64,000 nt of DNA from Amylibacter sp. (lineage in GTDB: Bacteria > Pseudomonadota > Alphaproteobacteria > Rhodobacterales > Rhodobacteraceae): the NCBI GenBank assembly GCA_021775355.1, contig JAJFHZ010000011.1:48251-112250 (forward strand), written 5' to 3'. Numbering within the stretch: position 1 is the stretch's first letter; each line of letters starts with the position of its first letter. Both the position numbers and the translations under genes were made by a program. A model generated the notes under the pieces. The model was not told the DNA's origin. It searched no databases and saw nothing but the letters and a program-made list of their open reading frames with translations. Positions 48,979 to 59,326 of this stretch are shown in pieces.

Positions 48979-49485
48979 TTAGCTGCCCGTCAGCTGTGTC
49001 CACCAAATCTTGCCGTTTTTTTCCTGAAACCATGCAAGCCCCAGAAAACGTGCTTGCGGGTCAAGAATAGACGCCCGCGCATCGGGATCATTCATCCAGA
49101 CCTGCAAAGTTTCCGTGTCATTTTCATATGTTTCGGAAATATTCTCACCCAGCATGATGCCCGGGTAGCCGGTACGTGCGACACGATCAAGCGGTGACGA
49201 TCCGTCAGACCCAAAATGCCAAGGCCTTTGTTGCTTGGCCATATCGATGGAATGGGTTTTGGCAGCGGCATTCAGTTGTGCAGACAATTCAAGCGGCGAT
49301 AATCCGCTTGCTGTGCGAATTGCATTCACCGTATCAAGCTGACGGAACTGAATTTTATTGGTCGCACCCGCAGATATTCTAAAGATTTTAGGGTGAAACC
49401 CGCCTGTGTCGGGGGGATTTACAGTGGTAGAGCATGCCGAAAGCACAAAAATAGCCATAAATGTAACAAATAACGCTTTAATCAT
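48979..49485 (-). CDS. CAP/SCP-domain lipoprotein
   Basis: A 168-residue protein with a lipoprotein signal peptide (FVLSAC near residue 16) and a CAP (cysteine-rich secretory) domain: VNAIRTASGLSPLELSAQLNAAAKTHS early, RPWHFG with the His, and GENISETYEND. Bacterial CAP proteins are secreted and mostly of unknown function. The ATG at 49485 is preferred because it starts directly at the signal peptide. Confidence 0.85.
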   Translation of the reverse strand: MIKALFVTFMAIFVLSACSTTVNPPDTGGFHPKIFRISAGATNKIQFRQLDTVNAIRTASGLSPLELSAQLNAAAKTHSIDMAKQQRPWHFGSDGSSPLDRVARTGYPGIMLGENISETYENDTETLQVWMNDPDARASILDPQARFLGLAWFQEKNGKIWWTQLTGS

Positions 49486-49643
49486 AGCTTTGCCCTTATA
49501 CCCCAAAAACTTTACCCTATTTAGGGCGTTAAACGCAACTTGGGAACCCCCGTTAATGGCATAACAATTGTTTGAATTGTAACTGTGGTGCAAACGCACT
49601 ATTTAGCGTATTATAACGAAAATATGGGTATAGGATATTTCTA

Positions 49644-50255
49644 ATGGATACAAAATTCACACGACGCGCATTTACGACGTCAGCACTATCGGCACCCCTT
49701 CTTATAGGAACGCAAGCATGGGCACAGGCAGATAATGCCATGTTGGCAGACATCAAAACCGAAAATGTTGCCGACCCGAATGTCGGAACAGTGAAGCGGA
49801 ATGCATCCAACTTTAAATCCAAAAGCTGGAAACCATACTTCTCCAATCTTAGAAACGGTGTGGTATTGGTCGACACCCGTAGCCGCGCATTACATTATTG
49901 GTCAGAGGATGAAAGCGTCTATCGCCTGTTCCCGACAAGCGTGCCGGAATCAGACGACTTAACCCGTTTGGGGCGCACATCAATTATCCGCAAACGCATT
50001 GGCCCCGATTGGCGCCCGACCGCCAATATGTTGAAACGAAACCCTGATTGGCCAACATACATTCCGCCGGGCCCGGACAATCCCTTGGGCACCCACGCTT
50101 TATACCTGTCTTGGCAGTATTACCGTATCCACGGCACCCACGACACACGCAAAATAGGTCGCCGTTCTTCAAGTGGTTGTATTGGTCTGTTCAACGAACA
50201 CATTTCGCAGTTGTTCGATTTGGCGAAAGTGGGCACGCAAGTGTTACTAATTTAG
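49644..50255 (+). CDS. L,D-transpeptidase with Tat-type signal
   Basis: A 203-residue YkuD-domain protein. The N-terminus has twin arginines (FTRRAF) followed by a hydrophobic stretch and AWAQA cleavage site, a Tat-like signal; Sec export cannot be excluded. The active site is RIHGTH (His163) ... SSSGCIGL (Cys179), and PPGPDNPLGTHALYL is the family's binding motif. It is the third transpeptidase of this fold in the window and by its mature domain the closest to the classical ErfK/YbiS type. Confidence 0.9.
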   Translation: MDTKFTRRAFTTSALSAPLLIGTQAWAQADNAMLADIKTENVADPNVGTVKRNASNFKSKSWKPYFSNLRNGVVLVDTRSRALHYWSEDESVYRLFPTSVPESDDLTRLGRTSIIRKRIGPDWRPTANMLKRNPDWPTYIPPGPDNPLGTHALYLSWQYYRIHGTHDTRKIGRRSSSGCIGLFNEHISQLFDLAKVGTQVLLI

Positions 50256-50301
50256 CAATTTTTCAGGGGATGGCGCACAATGCACCGTCCCTTTACTTTT
50301 T

Positions 50302-51150
50302 TCAACTCTTGGGCAAAAGAGCTTCAAGTCCTGATTTATAGTCCGGATATTTCAAAATAACACCCAGTTCCTCTTTAATCTTTGTATTCGAAACTTTTTT
50401 CGATTCAGAATAAAAACTGCGGGCCATCTGTGTCATGTCTGCCAGTTCAAAATCCTCTGTAATGGGAACAGGCATTCCCAACAATTCCGCGGCATACGCG
50501 ATCACATCTTCAGGGGGTGCAGCCAAATCATCGCAGACATTATACACCGACCCCGCATTTGGTTTTGCAATAGAGGCAGCCAAAACCTGCGCAATATCTT
50601 CCACATGAATACGGCTGAAAACCTGATTTTCCTTTAAAATCCTTCGCGCAGTGCCCTGACGCAGCTTCGAAAACGGCCCACGCTCGGGCCCATAAATACC
50701 CGCAAGGCGAAAGATATGCAGCGGTAAACCCATTGCCTGCCACGCATGCTCTGCCTCTACCCGCATCTGCCCACGTTTCGTTGCAGGATTTAACGCTGTG
50801 GCCTCATCCACCCAACCACCACCGTGATCGCCATAAACCCCTGTCGTCGACAAGTACCCAACCCACTTAAATTGATCCCGCTTTGCTGCAATCTGATCTG
50901 ACAGTGCGTTCAGAACGGGATCACCGTTCTCATTTGGCGCGATAGATATCAACAAATGTGTTGCCTGATCCAACAAAGCCTCAACGGGGTCACCCGGCCA
51001 AAGTACTGGCTGCGCACCGGATGCCGTGACACCCGGTAGACCATCTTTTGATCGCGATGTTCCAAAAATCTGCCATCCTTGTGCCGCAAGAACCTGTGAT
51101 AATGCCTGCGCCGAATACCCATGGCCAAAACTTAGCAAAACACCTGTCAT
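50302..51150 (-). CDS. NAD(P)-dependent epimerase/SDR-like protein (YeeZ-type)
   Basis: A 282-residue atypical SDR with an altered N-terminal dinucleotide motif ([15 protein letters not shown]) and the middle segment [18 protein letters not shown], as in the YeeZ-like extended-SDR group. Substrate unknown. Its ATG overlaps the queG stop (ATGA), so it belongs to the minus-strand trio GST, queG, SDR. Confidence 0.8.
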   Translation of the reverse strand: MTGVLLSFGHGYSAQALSQVLAAQGWQIFGTSRSKDGLPGVTASGAQPVLWPGDPVEALLDQATHLLISIAPNENGDPVLNALSDQIAAKRDQFKWVGYLSTTGVYGDHGGGWVDEATALNPATKRGQMRVEAEHAWQAMGLPLHIFRLAGIYGPERGPFSKLRQGTARRILKENQVFSRIHVEDIAQVLAASIAKPNAGSVYNVCDDLAAPPEDVIAYAAELLGMPVPITEDFELADMTQMARSFYSESKKVSNTKIKEELGVILKYPDYKSGLEALLPKS

Positions 51151-52184
51151 ATCTGCCCCAATCGTGTTACTGCCCAGCGCGCAGCATCGGCAACAGTTGC
51201 ATCATCATCATCTGCTAACATATCGGCAACATTGGATAAATTTACATCTCCAGAATTCCCGATCGCGTATAAAACATTTCGCACAAACTGATTGCGCCCG
51301 ATACGTTTAACAGGTGATTTACTGAAAAATACACGGAATGCCGCATCGTCCAAACTTGCCAGTTCTGCCAGTTTTGGTGCCTTCAGTTCTTCACGCGCAT
51401 GATAGGCAACCTCTTGCGCTTCAACCGCAAACTTGTTCCACGGGCAAATCGCCAGACAATCATCGCAGCCATAAATACGATTACCCATCAACACCCGTAA
51501 ATCTTCGTCAATCGGGCCTTTGTGTTCAATCGTTAAATAAGAAATACACCGACGCGCATCCAGTTGATAAGGTGCCGGAAATGCCTTCGTCGGACAAATA
51601 TCTAGGCACGCGCGACACGTTCCGCAATGGTCAGTTCCCGCTTCATCTTTGGCAAAATCCAACGTAGTGAAAATTGCACCTAGAAAAAACCAGTTTCCCA
51701 GATCACCCGAAACTAAATTCGTATGTTTGCCTTGCCAGCCCAAACCGGCTGCCGCCCCCAGCGGTTTTTCCATCACCGGTGCGGTGTCAACAAAAACCTT
51801 AATCTCAACATCATCCGCTTGCGCCACTAACCAGCGCCCAACCCGCTTTAGGCGCTTTTTCAGCGCATCGTGATAATCGCGATTTTGCGCATAAACTGAA
51901 ATCGCCCCGCGATCAGATTGCCCCAGAACTGCCAAAGGATCATGCGCGGGTGTATAAAGTTCGGCCAGCATCACCACGGATTTGGCCTCTTCCCAAAGCT
52001 GCGCGGGGTTGCCGCGCCAATGCATGCGTTCCGCCATCCACGCCATCTGACCATGACGGCCCTTGTCGACATATTCAGCCAAATACCCAGCCGCTTGCGG
52101 TATTGCATCAGGCGCACAAACACCCATTTTGGCAAAGCCTTCTTCCTGCGCTTGAAGGCGCAGCCGTTCAAGAAGCCCGGTCAA
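51147..52184 (-). CDS. queG: Epoxyqueuosine reductase
   Basis: A 345-residue protein that makes queuosine from epoxyqueuosine in tRNA. Its two [4Fe-4S] sites are clear: [16 protein letters not shown] near residue 193 and [11 protein letters not shown] near residue 245. A HEAT-like tail ends the protein. The start overlaps the GST stop by 4 bases. Confidence 0.95.
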   Translation of the reverse strand: MTGLLERLRLQAQEEGFAKMGVCAPDAIPQAAGYLAEYVDKGRHGQMAWMAERMHWRGNPAQLWEEAKSVVMLAELYTPAHDPLAVLGQSDRGAISVYAQNRDYHDALKKRLKRVGRWLVAQADDVEIKVFVDTAPVMEKPLGAAAGLGWQGKHTNLVSGDLGNWFFLGAIFTTLDFAKDEAGTDHCGTCRACLDICPTKAFPAPYQLDARRCISYLTIEHKGPIDEDLRVLMGNRIYGCDDCLAICPWNKFAVEAQEVAYHAREELKAPKLAELASLDDAAFRVFFSKSPVKRIGRNQFVRNVLYAIGNSGDVNLSNVADMLADDDDATVADAARWAVTRLGQI

Positions 52185-52846
52185 AAGTCCAGATCGGCGT
52201 AATGTGCAGGCTGCGGAAATCCCGGTAGCTGATCCGCAAGCAATGACCGAAATGCAGGGCGTGATTTAATCTTGGCATACCAATCCTTGACCGACTCGTG
52301 ACTATTCCAGTCAACATCCGAAATATAATCAAGACATGAAATTTGTGCTGCTGCCGAAAAATCTGCCATACTCATACGATCCCCTGCCAGCCATCTACGA
52401 CGATCCAGAAGATAGGTCATATACTTCATATGATAGCGAATATTTTTTGCACCCGCCTTGACGTTTTTACTTTCGGGGTAACCTCCGCCCATAATTTTTT
52501 TCAGCAGCCGCTCCCCCAGCAAATTCATCGTAACATCACGGTAAAACTTGTCGTCAAACCAACTGACCAAACGGCGCATCTCGGCGCGTTTTTCAGCATT
52601 CGTCGGGATTAGTGCCGGCTCGGGGTGTATTTCATCCAGATATTCACAGATCGCACCCGACTCTGCCAGTGTCAGCTTGTCGGTTTTCAAAACCGGTACT
52701 TTGCCGCTCGGGTTCATACGCAGAAATTCCGGGCGCTCGTCCCAGTAACGCTCTTCGATTAGCTCTACCTCAATACCCTTCTCGGCTAGAACAAGGCGCA
52801 CTTTGCGTGAAAACGGTGACAGGGGGTAGTGATAGAGACGATACAT
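52181..52846 (-). CDS. Glutathione S-transferase family protein
   Basis: A 221-residue GST with the thioredoxin-like N-terminal domain ([19 protein letters not shown] at the start, [19 protein letters not shown] near residue 48) and a helical C-terminal domain. The SPFSRKV segment places the likely catalytic Ser/Cys position near residue 11. Substrate unknown. It is the first gene of the GST-queG-SDR trio, whose genes overlap by four bases each. Confidence 0.88.
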   Translation of the reverse strand: MYRLYHYPLSPFSRKVRLVLAEKGIEVELIEERYWDERPEFLRMNPSGKVPVLKTDKLTLAESGAICEYLDEIHPEPALIPTNAEKRAEMRRLVSWFDDKFYRDVTMNLLGERLLKKIMGGGYPESKNVKAGAKNIRYHMKYMTYLLDRRRWLAGDRMSMADFSAAAQISCLDYISDVDWNSHESVKDWYAKIKSRPAFRSLLADQLPGFPQPAHYADLDF

Positions 52847-52907
52847 GGTTACAATTCTTGTTTATGCGTAACTTGCTTTTGCCCCGAAGCGCCGAACAAT
52901 TCAACCT

Positions 52908-53648
52908 CTACTGAAAGCAATTTGCGCGTCCATCCGCCGCAATTGTGGCTTCACCTGATAAAATCTGGGCTGTACGCCTGCGCACCGCCCCTGATGGGTG
53001 GCTGGCAGAGCGTTGCTTCGGATTTGGCAAGATTGCCGCCAAACGCGCCGCTTGCAGTCGTGTTATTTTATCGGGCTCTACTCCGAAATAATGCCGCCCT
53101 GCTGCCGTTACGCCAAAAACGCCTTCATCAAATTCCGCAACATTCAGATAAACCTCGACGATACGCCGTTTCGGCCAGATCAGTTCAACTAGAACAGTAA
53201 ACCCCGCTTCCAACCCTTTGCGTAGCCATGTACGCCCCTGCCAAAGAAATACGTTTTTTGACACCTGCTGGCTAAGGGTGGACGCACCCCGTAAGCGCCC
53301 TTTTCCATTCAGGGCAGATTTGATTGAGCTAAAATCAAATCCAGAATGTTGGCAAAAATTCGCATCTTCCGCCGCCACGACAGCGCGCGCCACATAGGGT
53401 GGAAAAACCTCTGCCCGTGTCCAATCGCGTTTCATATGGCCCAGACGGTACCATTCAGACGCGATATAGACATTGATCGGCGGGTTGATGACCCGAAACA
53501 ACAAGACCAATATTGCCGCTGCCGTAACCGCAACAATCAAGATATTGCGCAATACCCGAAACACACGACGGCACTTGCCTGCAAGCCAAACCATGGGTCT
53601 TGCCGGCTTTTTCTTTTTCTCGTCTTGGTTTTTGGTTTTTCGCGCCAT
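52908..53648 (-). CDS. mtgA: Monofunctional peptidoglycan transglycosylase
   Basis: A 246-residue GT51 enzyme with one N-terminal membrane helix (about residues 30-55) after a positively charged tail. Family motifs appear in order: AVVAAEDANFCQHSGFD with the catalytic Glu, RGASTLSQQVSKNVFLW and KRRIVEVYLNVAEF. It polymerises lipid II into glycan strands without a transpeptidase domain. The ATG at 53648 is followed by a Lys/Arg-rich tail. Confidence 0.95.
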   Translation of the reverse strand: MARKTKNQDEKKKKPARPMVWLAGKCRRVFRVLRNILIVAVTAAAILVLLFRVINPPINVYIASEWYRLGHMKRDWTRAEVFPPYVARAVVAAEDANFCQHSGFDFSSIKSALNGKGRLRGASTLSQQVSKNVFLWQGRTWLRKGLEAGFTVLVELIWPKRRIVEVYLNVAEFDEGVFGVTAAGRHYFGVEPDKITRLQAARLAAILPNPKQRSASHPSGAVRRRTAQILSGEATIAADGRANCFQ

Positions 53649-53973
53649 ATCGCCCAAATTTTTTGGCTAGCATAAAGCGAACGGGACGTGGATCAACTAA
53701 ATAGAGAGCTGATCAAATACCAAAAAGCTTGTTCGGTGTTCATTTGGGCGAAAAGGCCCCGGCCATCTTGATTGAGGGGTACATATAATAATTGAAACAA
53801 AACTGGTCAGCCACTGAAACCATTTTGAAACATTCACAGCATATCTGTTCCCTTAGCATGGGTTCAAAGCACATTTTGGACGTGTGTATTGTACGTACTT
53901 ATCGCCCGATAAGGGAATTCGGCTGAGTTGTCATAAACCTATATGAGATATTTATAACTAAGGAATAGATATC
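53649..53973. other. 325-base intergenic region before the barrel gene
   Basis: Divergent region between mtgA and the outer-membrane barrel gene. It holds no credible gene. The one clear element is the palindrome at 53898-53913, about 60 bases before the barrel gene. Confidence 0.5.
53898..53913. promoter_or_regulatory. 16-bp palindrome upstream of the barrel gene
   Basis: CTTATCG and CGATAAG flank CC in a perfect inverted repeat about 60 bases before the start codon, a typical operator or sigma-adjacent position. I cannot name the regulator. Confidence 0.4.
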
Positions 53974-54675
53974 ATGAGAAAATTATTTCTATCGGGCGCA
54001 AGTGCCGTTGCAATGATGCTGAATACTTCAATTGCCCACGCCGAAAATTCGACCGGGAATTCCATGGGTCTGGATTGGTATGTAAACCTGTTTGGCGGTT
54101 ATAGCACGGCTGATAAAACTAATTTCGATTTTATCGACCTTGCCGGAATCTCATGGGATGCCACCCATACATGGGACAACGGTTTTTTGATTGGCGGGGC
54201 CATCGGCACGAGAGTATTCGACACTGTGCGCGCAGAGGTCGAGCTTTCATATCAGGGAATTGATGCCGGCAACAGCTCGATTATCGCGCGCGGCATTACT
54301 AACAATGATCATGGAAGTAATGACGCTATTTTTCTGCTTGGCAATATTTGGTATGATATTGATCTCGGTACGCCGCTGATACCATATGTGGGTGGTGGGA
54401 TTGGTGTAGCCTTCGTTGATCAAAAGATTGATATACAAGCACCTGGTGCACCTGGCGGTGGAGTGGGCACCGATGGAACGGATACGACCTTTGCTTTTCA
54501 AGTTGGGGCAGGACTAAAATATCACCTGACCGATAAACTTGCGCTGGATCTAAGCTACAGGTTTCGCGGCATTACCGGCGTTGATATACTCGGACAGGTA
54601 GTTGGTAGAAATTATAATAACCAAGACATATACACGCACAATGTGCTGGTCGGCATAACCTATAATTTCAATTAA
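53974..54675 (+). CDS. Outer-membrane beta-barrel protein
   Basis: A 233-residue protein with a signal peptide (cleavage near SIAHA, about residue 23) and a mature part of alternating strands with aromatic girdles: WYVNLFGGYSTA at the start, repeated GIG/GAG turns, and a C-terminal LVGITYNFN ending in Asn rather than Phe. It resembles the OmpA-like/Opa-type eight-strand porin-like family. AAGGA 9 bases upstream supports the ATG. Confidence 0.82.
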   Translation: MRKLFLSGASAVAMMLNTSIAHAENSTGNSMGLDWYVNLFGGYSTADKTNFDFIDLAGISWDATHTWDNGFLIGGAIGTRVFDTVRAEVELSYQGIDAGNSSIIARGITNNDHGSNDAIFLLGNIWYDIDLGTPLIPYVGGGIGVAFVDQKIDIQAPGAPGGGVGTDGTDTTFAFQVGAGLKYHLTDKLALDLSYRFRGITGVDILGQVVGRNYNNQDIYTHNVLVGITYNFN

Positions 54676-54713
54676 CGTAACTGCCTTTCGCAATTTGCAC
54701 AGTCAATGAATTC

Positions 54714-54742
54714 AAGTCGGCGGTGATTGTCGTCGACTTTTT
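54714..54742 (+). terminator. Rho-independent terminator after the barrel gene
   Basis: AAGTCGGCG and CGTCGACTT form nine pairs (one G-U) around GTGATTGT and are followed by three more T residues, 38 bases after the stop of the barrel gene. Confidence 0.7.
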
Positions 54743-54799
54743 CATGGGTAAAGCGTTGAACCTATAGCCCGCATAATTATCATTGTCCGAATACTAACG

Positions 54800-57700
54800 C
54801 TATGCCGACTTCTGATCACTTTCCTGCACCAACGGATGCGCAAGACGGCTGACCATCTCTTGCGGGCAAATCTGGATAAAGTTTGCCAGCTCATCATCCC
54901 AACGATGCAGGATTTCTTTCACCTTCGGGCTACCGGTTTCCGCCAGATGCTGTTCCAGCAATCCTTTCAACTGCGCTTCCCAATGCGCGGTTGCAACGGG
55001 TGCTAATACCAGCGATTCCATGTTCACATATTGGCCAAACGCATCTTTGGGATCATAAACATAAGCCATACCACCCGTCATACCTGCACCGAAGTTTGCA
55101 CCAACGGATCCAACGATAACCGTAACACCACCCGTCATATATTCACACCCGTTCGATCCACAGCCCTCAACAACCACTTCCGCACCCGAGTTGCGCACAC
55201 AAAACCGTTCACCCGCACGACCATTTGCAAACAACTTGCCGTCCGTGGCACCGTATAAAACCGTGTTGCCGATGATGGTGTTTTCTGAAGCAATCAACGG
55301 GCTGCCCTTGGGTGGGCGCACAACGATCATGCCACCCGACAGACCTTTGCCAACGTAATCGTTTGCATCCCCCGACACTTCCAGTTTCAACCCATTGGGT
55401 GCAAAAGCCCCCAAAGATTGCCCGGCAGAGCCTGTCAGTTTGATCGTCAAATGATCAGGCTGCAATTCATTTCGCATTCCGAACCGCTGCACAATATGGC
55501 TGGAAACCCGCGTGCCAATGGTGCGATGGGTGTTTTGCACCGCATATGACAGTTGCATTTTTTCGCCTTCTTTAAAGAACGGTTGTGCATCTTTCAGAAT
55601 TTCCGCATCCAGCGTATCAGGCACTTGTTGGCGGTCTTTATCGCGGTCGTAAACAATCGCATCCGCATCATCGACACTGATCAACAAGGGGTTCAGATCA
55701 AGATCATCCAGATGGGCAGAACCACGGCTGACCTGTGCCAGCATATCCGCGCGACCAATGATTTCATCCATTGAACGCATCCCCAAAGACGCCAGAATTT
55801 CGCGCACTTCCTGCGCATAAAACGTGATCAGGTTCACAACCTTATCCGCCGTACCCGTGAATTTCTTGCGTAGCTCTTCATCTTGCACACAAACACCAAC
55901 AGGACAGGTATTTGACTGGCATTGGCGCACCATGATGCAACCCATCGCAATCAGGGCTGCTGTTCCGATACCGTATTCTTCGGCCCCAAGCATTGCGGCC
56001 ATAACAATGTCGCGCCCGGTACGCAAACCGCCATCGGTGCGTAATGTCACGCGATCGCGCAGGTTGTTCATCGCCAATACCTGATGCGCTTCCGACAGGC
56101 CCATTTCCCACGGTAATCCCGCATACTTGATTGATGTCGCGGGTGATGCCCCCGTGCCGCCATTATGCCCCGAAATCAAGATCACATCCGCATGCGCCTT
56201 TGCAACACCCGCCGCAATTGTGCCAACGCCGGAAGACGCCACAAGTTTCACCGTAACTTTCGCACGTGGGTTAATCTGTTTCAGGTCGTAAATCAGTTGT
56301 GCCAAATCCTCGATCGAATAGATATCGTGATGCGGTGGTGGACTGATCAGCATAACACCCGGTGTTGAATGGCGCAGGCGTGCAATCAGTTCGGTCACTT
56401 TCATGCCCGGCAACTGCCCACCTTCGCCCGGTTTCGCACCTTGGGCGACCTTGATCTCCAACTCTTCACATTGGTTCAGATATTCCGCTGTCACCCCGAA
56501 CCGACCCGAAGCAACCTGTTTGATTTTGGCAGACGGGTTATCGCCATTTGGTTCAGGTGTAAAATGTGCAGGATCTTCACCACCTTCGCCACTATCCGAT
56601 TTCGCACCAATACGGTTCATTGCAACATTCAGTGTTTTATGCGCTTCGGGGCTCAAGGCGCCCAATGACATGCCCGGCGTTACAAACCGTTTGCGGATAG
56701 CTGTAATCGACTCGACTTCTTCCAGCGGGATGGGTTTGGCCACAGGTTTGAAATCCATCAAATCACGCAGCGCAATCGGCGGATTGCTTTGCATGCTTGT
56801 GCTATATTGCTTCCACAACTCATAAGACGCCCGATCACAGGCCGATTGCATAATATGCATATTCTGCGCTTGCCACGCGTGGGTTTCGCCACTACGTCGC
56901 GCCTTGTAGAAACCCCCGATAGGCAAGATATCCTGCCCGCCTTTCCAGCCTTTCGCATGGATCTTATTCGCGTTACGTTGAATGCCGTGTAACCCAATAC
57001 CAGAAATACGGCTTAACATTCCCGGGAAAAATTCCGCGACCATCGCGCGCGACAGCCCAACCGCTTCAAAGTTCAGACCACCGCGATAGGACCCGATCAC
57101 GGAAATCCCCATCTTCGCCATAATCTTCAACAAACCTTGATTGATCGCTTCTTTGTAACGTGCAACCGCCACGTCCAGTGTCTGATCCAACAACCCACGC
57201 TCAATCCGATCTGCCAGACTGTCCTGTGCCAAATAAGCGTTTACCGTCGTTGCACCCGACCCGATCAACACCGCAAAATAATGCGGGTCAATACATTCGG
57301 CGCATCGTACATTAATCGAACAAAATGTCCGCAACCCAATTTTGGTCAACCACGCATGCACTGCGGAAGTCGCCAAAATCATCGGGGCTGAAACCCTGTC
57401 TTCATTCTGACCCTCATCAGTCAAAATCAAATGACCGGAACCCGAACGCACAGCATCTTCTGCTTCGGTCCGGATACGGATCAGGGCCGCACGCAAAGCC
57501 CCATTGTCAGTGCCGTCAAACGAACAGTCAATCGTTGTGACCGCTTCACCGAACTGGCCCACAATATGATCAAACTGCGCGTTTGACAAAAACGGGCTTT
57601 CCAATGACAGGATTTCGGTTTGTTCATTACTTTCGTCCAGCACATTGCGCAGATTACCGAACCGCGTGCGTAAGCTCATCACCCGATGTTCACGCAGACT

Positions 57701-59326
57701 GTCAATCGGCGGGTTCGTGACTTGGCTGAAATTCTGCCGAAAGAAATGCGACAAAGGCCGATACTGATCAGACAAAACCGCTGACGGCGTATCGTCACCC
57801 ATCGACGCCAGTGTTTCCTTGGCATCCTCTGCCATCGGATGCAGGATCATTTCCAACTCTTCAATCGAATAGCCTGCCGCGATTTGGCGCTTGCGCAACT
57901 CAGTCCCGGTATAGGTCACGGTCTCGCTGATTTTGCTGTGTGCTTTATCCAAATTAACAATACTGCCAACCCATTTGCTGAACGGGCGGCTTGCGGCCAG
58001 CTCATCTTTCAACGTACCATCATGCAGCAATCGCCCCTTGGCCATATCAACCGCAATCATTTGCCCCGGGCCCAGTGCACCTTTTTCCAACACCGTCATT
58101 TCATCTGTCGGTACCATGCCCGCTTCTGATCCCGCGATCAGCAAACCATCACCCGTTACGACATAACGCATCGGGCGCAATCCGCTACGATCAAGCCCGG
58201 CGCAAACCCAGCGCCCGTCGGTCATCACCAGTGCCGCAGGGCCGTCCCACGGCTCCATCACCGCATTGCAATAAGTGTACATATCCTTCCACTCGGCCTT
58301 CATATCGGCTGAATTACCGCTTTCCGGCACCAACATTGTCTTGGCCATGGGTGCATTACGACCTGCACGCACCAGAACCTCAAACACTGAATCCAGTGCC
58401 GCCGAGTCAGAAGATCCAGATGCTATGATCGGTTTAATATCTTCAGCATTATCGCCAAAATTTACTGAAGCCATACGAATTTCATGGCTTTTCATCCAGT
58501 TCACATTGCCTTTCAGCGTGTTGATCTCGCCATTATGGGCCAGCATGCGAAACGGCTGTGCCAGCCACCATTGCGGAAATGTATTGGTGGAATAGCGTTG
58601 ATGATAAATTGCAAAAGACGACACAAAACGTTCATCCTGCAAGTCAGGGTAAAACACCGCAACCTGTTCGGCCAACATCATGCCTTTGTAAATGATCGAC
58701 CGGCATGACAGTGAACAAACATAAAAATCTTTGACTTGTGCCGCGCTTACCGCTTTTTCAATCCGGCGGCGAATAACGTAAAGTTCACGTTCAAACTCTA
58801 TCTCTGTTACACCCTTTGAATTCGAGATCAGAATTTGCTCAATCTCGGGCCGCGTTGCATTGGCCTTTTCCCCCATACAGGACACATCCACCGGTACATG
58901 GCGCCAACCGTAGATGTAATAACCCATCCGCAGAACTTCAGATTCTACAATTGTACGACAGGTTTCCTGCGCACCAAAATCAGTACGCGGCAAGAACACT
59001 TGCCCAACTGCAACCAATTCATCTTGGCGTGGCTCATGGCCTGTACGTTCAATCTGGTCATAGATAAACGGCACCGGAATTTGCACATGAATACCAGCCC
59101 CGTCACCGGTTTTACCATCTGCATCTACGGCCCCGCGATGCCAAACTGCTTTCAGTGCCTTAATGCCATTTTCAACCACTTGACGTGATGCCTTGCCATC
59201 AATGGAAACCACCATGCCGACACCGCAAGAAGAATGTTCATCCGTCTCGGAATACATACCATGATCAGCCATATAGGCGCGTTTGGCTTCCTGTTCGGCT
59301 TTCCAATTCGCATCAAATTTCGTCAT
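54800..59326 (-). CDS. gltB: Glutamate synthase large subunit
   Basis: A 1508-residue GOGAT alpha chain. The N-terminal glutaminase domain begins at Cys34 (HSSCGVGMV), which becomes the mature N-terminus after removal of a 33-residue propeptide. The FMN/synthase domain holds the 3Fe-4S cysteines in MVRQCQSNTCPVGVC near residue 1135, and the C-terminal beta-helix domain shows repeated GG/GE turns. Together with GltD it makes two glutamates from glutamine and 2-oxoglutarate. The ATG shares its first base with the last base of the GFA stop codon. Confidence 0.97.
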   Translation of the reverse strand: MTKFDANWKAEQEAKRAYMADHGMYSETDEHSSCGVGMVVSIDGKASRQVVENGIKALKAVWHRGAVDADGKTGDGAGIHVQIPVPFIYDQIERTGHEPRQDELVAVGQVFLPRTDFGAQETCRTIVESEVLRMGYYIYGWRHVPVDVSCMGEKANATRPEIEQILISNSKGVTEIEFERELYVIRRRIEKAVSAAQVKDFYVCSLSCRSIIYKGMMLAEQVAVFYPDLQDERFVSSFAIYHQRYSTNTFPQWWLAQPFRMLAHNGEINTLKGNVNWMKSHEIRMASVNFGDNAEDIKPIIASGSSDSAALDSVFEVLVRAGRNAPMAKTMLVPESGNSADMKAEWKDMYTYCNAVMEPWDGPAALVMTDGRWVCAGLDRSGLRPMRYVVTGDGLLIAGSEAGMVPTDEMTVLEKGALGPGQMIAVDMAKGRLLHDGTLKDELAASRPFSKWVGSIVNLDKAHSKISETVTYTGTELRKRQIAAGYSIEELEMILHPMAEDAKETLASMGDDTPSAVLSDQYRPLSHFFRQNFSQVTNPPIDSLREHRVMSLRTRFGNLRNVLDESNEQTEILSLESPFLSNAQFDHIVGQFGEAVTTIDCSFDGTDNGALRAALIRIRTEAEDAVRSGSGHLILTDEGQNEDRVSAPMILATSAVHAWLTKIGLRTFCSINVRCAECIDPHYFAVLIGSGATTVNAYLAQDSLADRIERGLLDQTLDVAVARYKEAINQGLLKIMAKMGISVIGSYRGGLNFEAVGLSRAMVAEFFPGMLSRISGIGLHGIQRNANKIHAKGWKGGQDILPIGGFYKARRSGETHAWQAQNMHIMQSACDRASYELWKQYSTSMQSNPPIALRDLMDFKPVAKPIPLEEVESITAIRKRFVTPGMSLGALSPEAHKTLNVAMNRIGAKSDSGEGGEDPAHFTPEPNGDNPSAKIKQVASGRFGVTAEYLNQCEELEIKVAQGAKPGEGGQLPGMKVTELIARLRHSTPGVMLISPPPHHDIYSIEDLAQLIYDLKQINPRAKVTVKLVASSGVGTIAAGVAKAHADVILISGHNGGTGASPATSIKYAGLPWEMGLSEAHQVLAMNNLRDRVTLRTDGGLRTGRDIVMAAMLGAEEYGIGTAALIAMGCIMVRQCQSNTCPVGVCVQDEELRKKFTGTADKVVNLITFYAQEVREILASLGMRSMDEIIGRADMLAQVSRGSAHLDDLDLNPLLISVDDADAIVYDRDKDRQQVPDTLDAEILKDAQPFFKEGEKMQLSYAVQNTHRTIGTRVSSHIVQRFGMRNELQPDHLTIKLTGSAGQSLGAFAPNGLKLEVSGDANDYVGKGLSGGMIVVRPPKGSPLIASENTIIGNTVLYGATDGKLFANGRAGERFCVRNSGAEVVVEGCGSNGCEYMTGGVTVIVGSVGANFGAGMTGGMAYVYDPKDAFGQYVNMESLVLAPVATAHWEAQLKGLLEQHLAETGSPKVKEILHRWDDELANFIQICPQEMVSRLAHPLVQESDQKSA

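Noticed and set aside
53858..53926. 22-codon frame before the outer-membrane barrel gene
   Set aside because: No ribosome-binding site and no composition bias; it only happens to span the palindrome.
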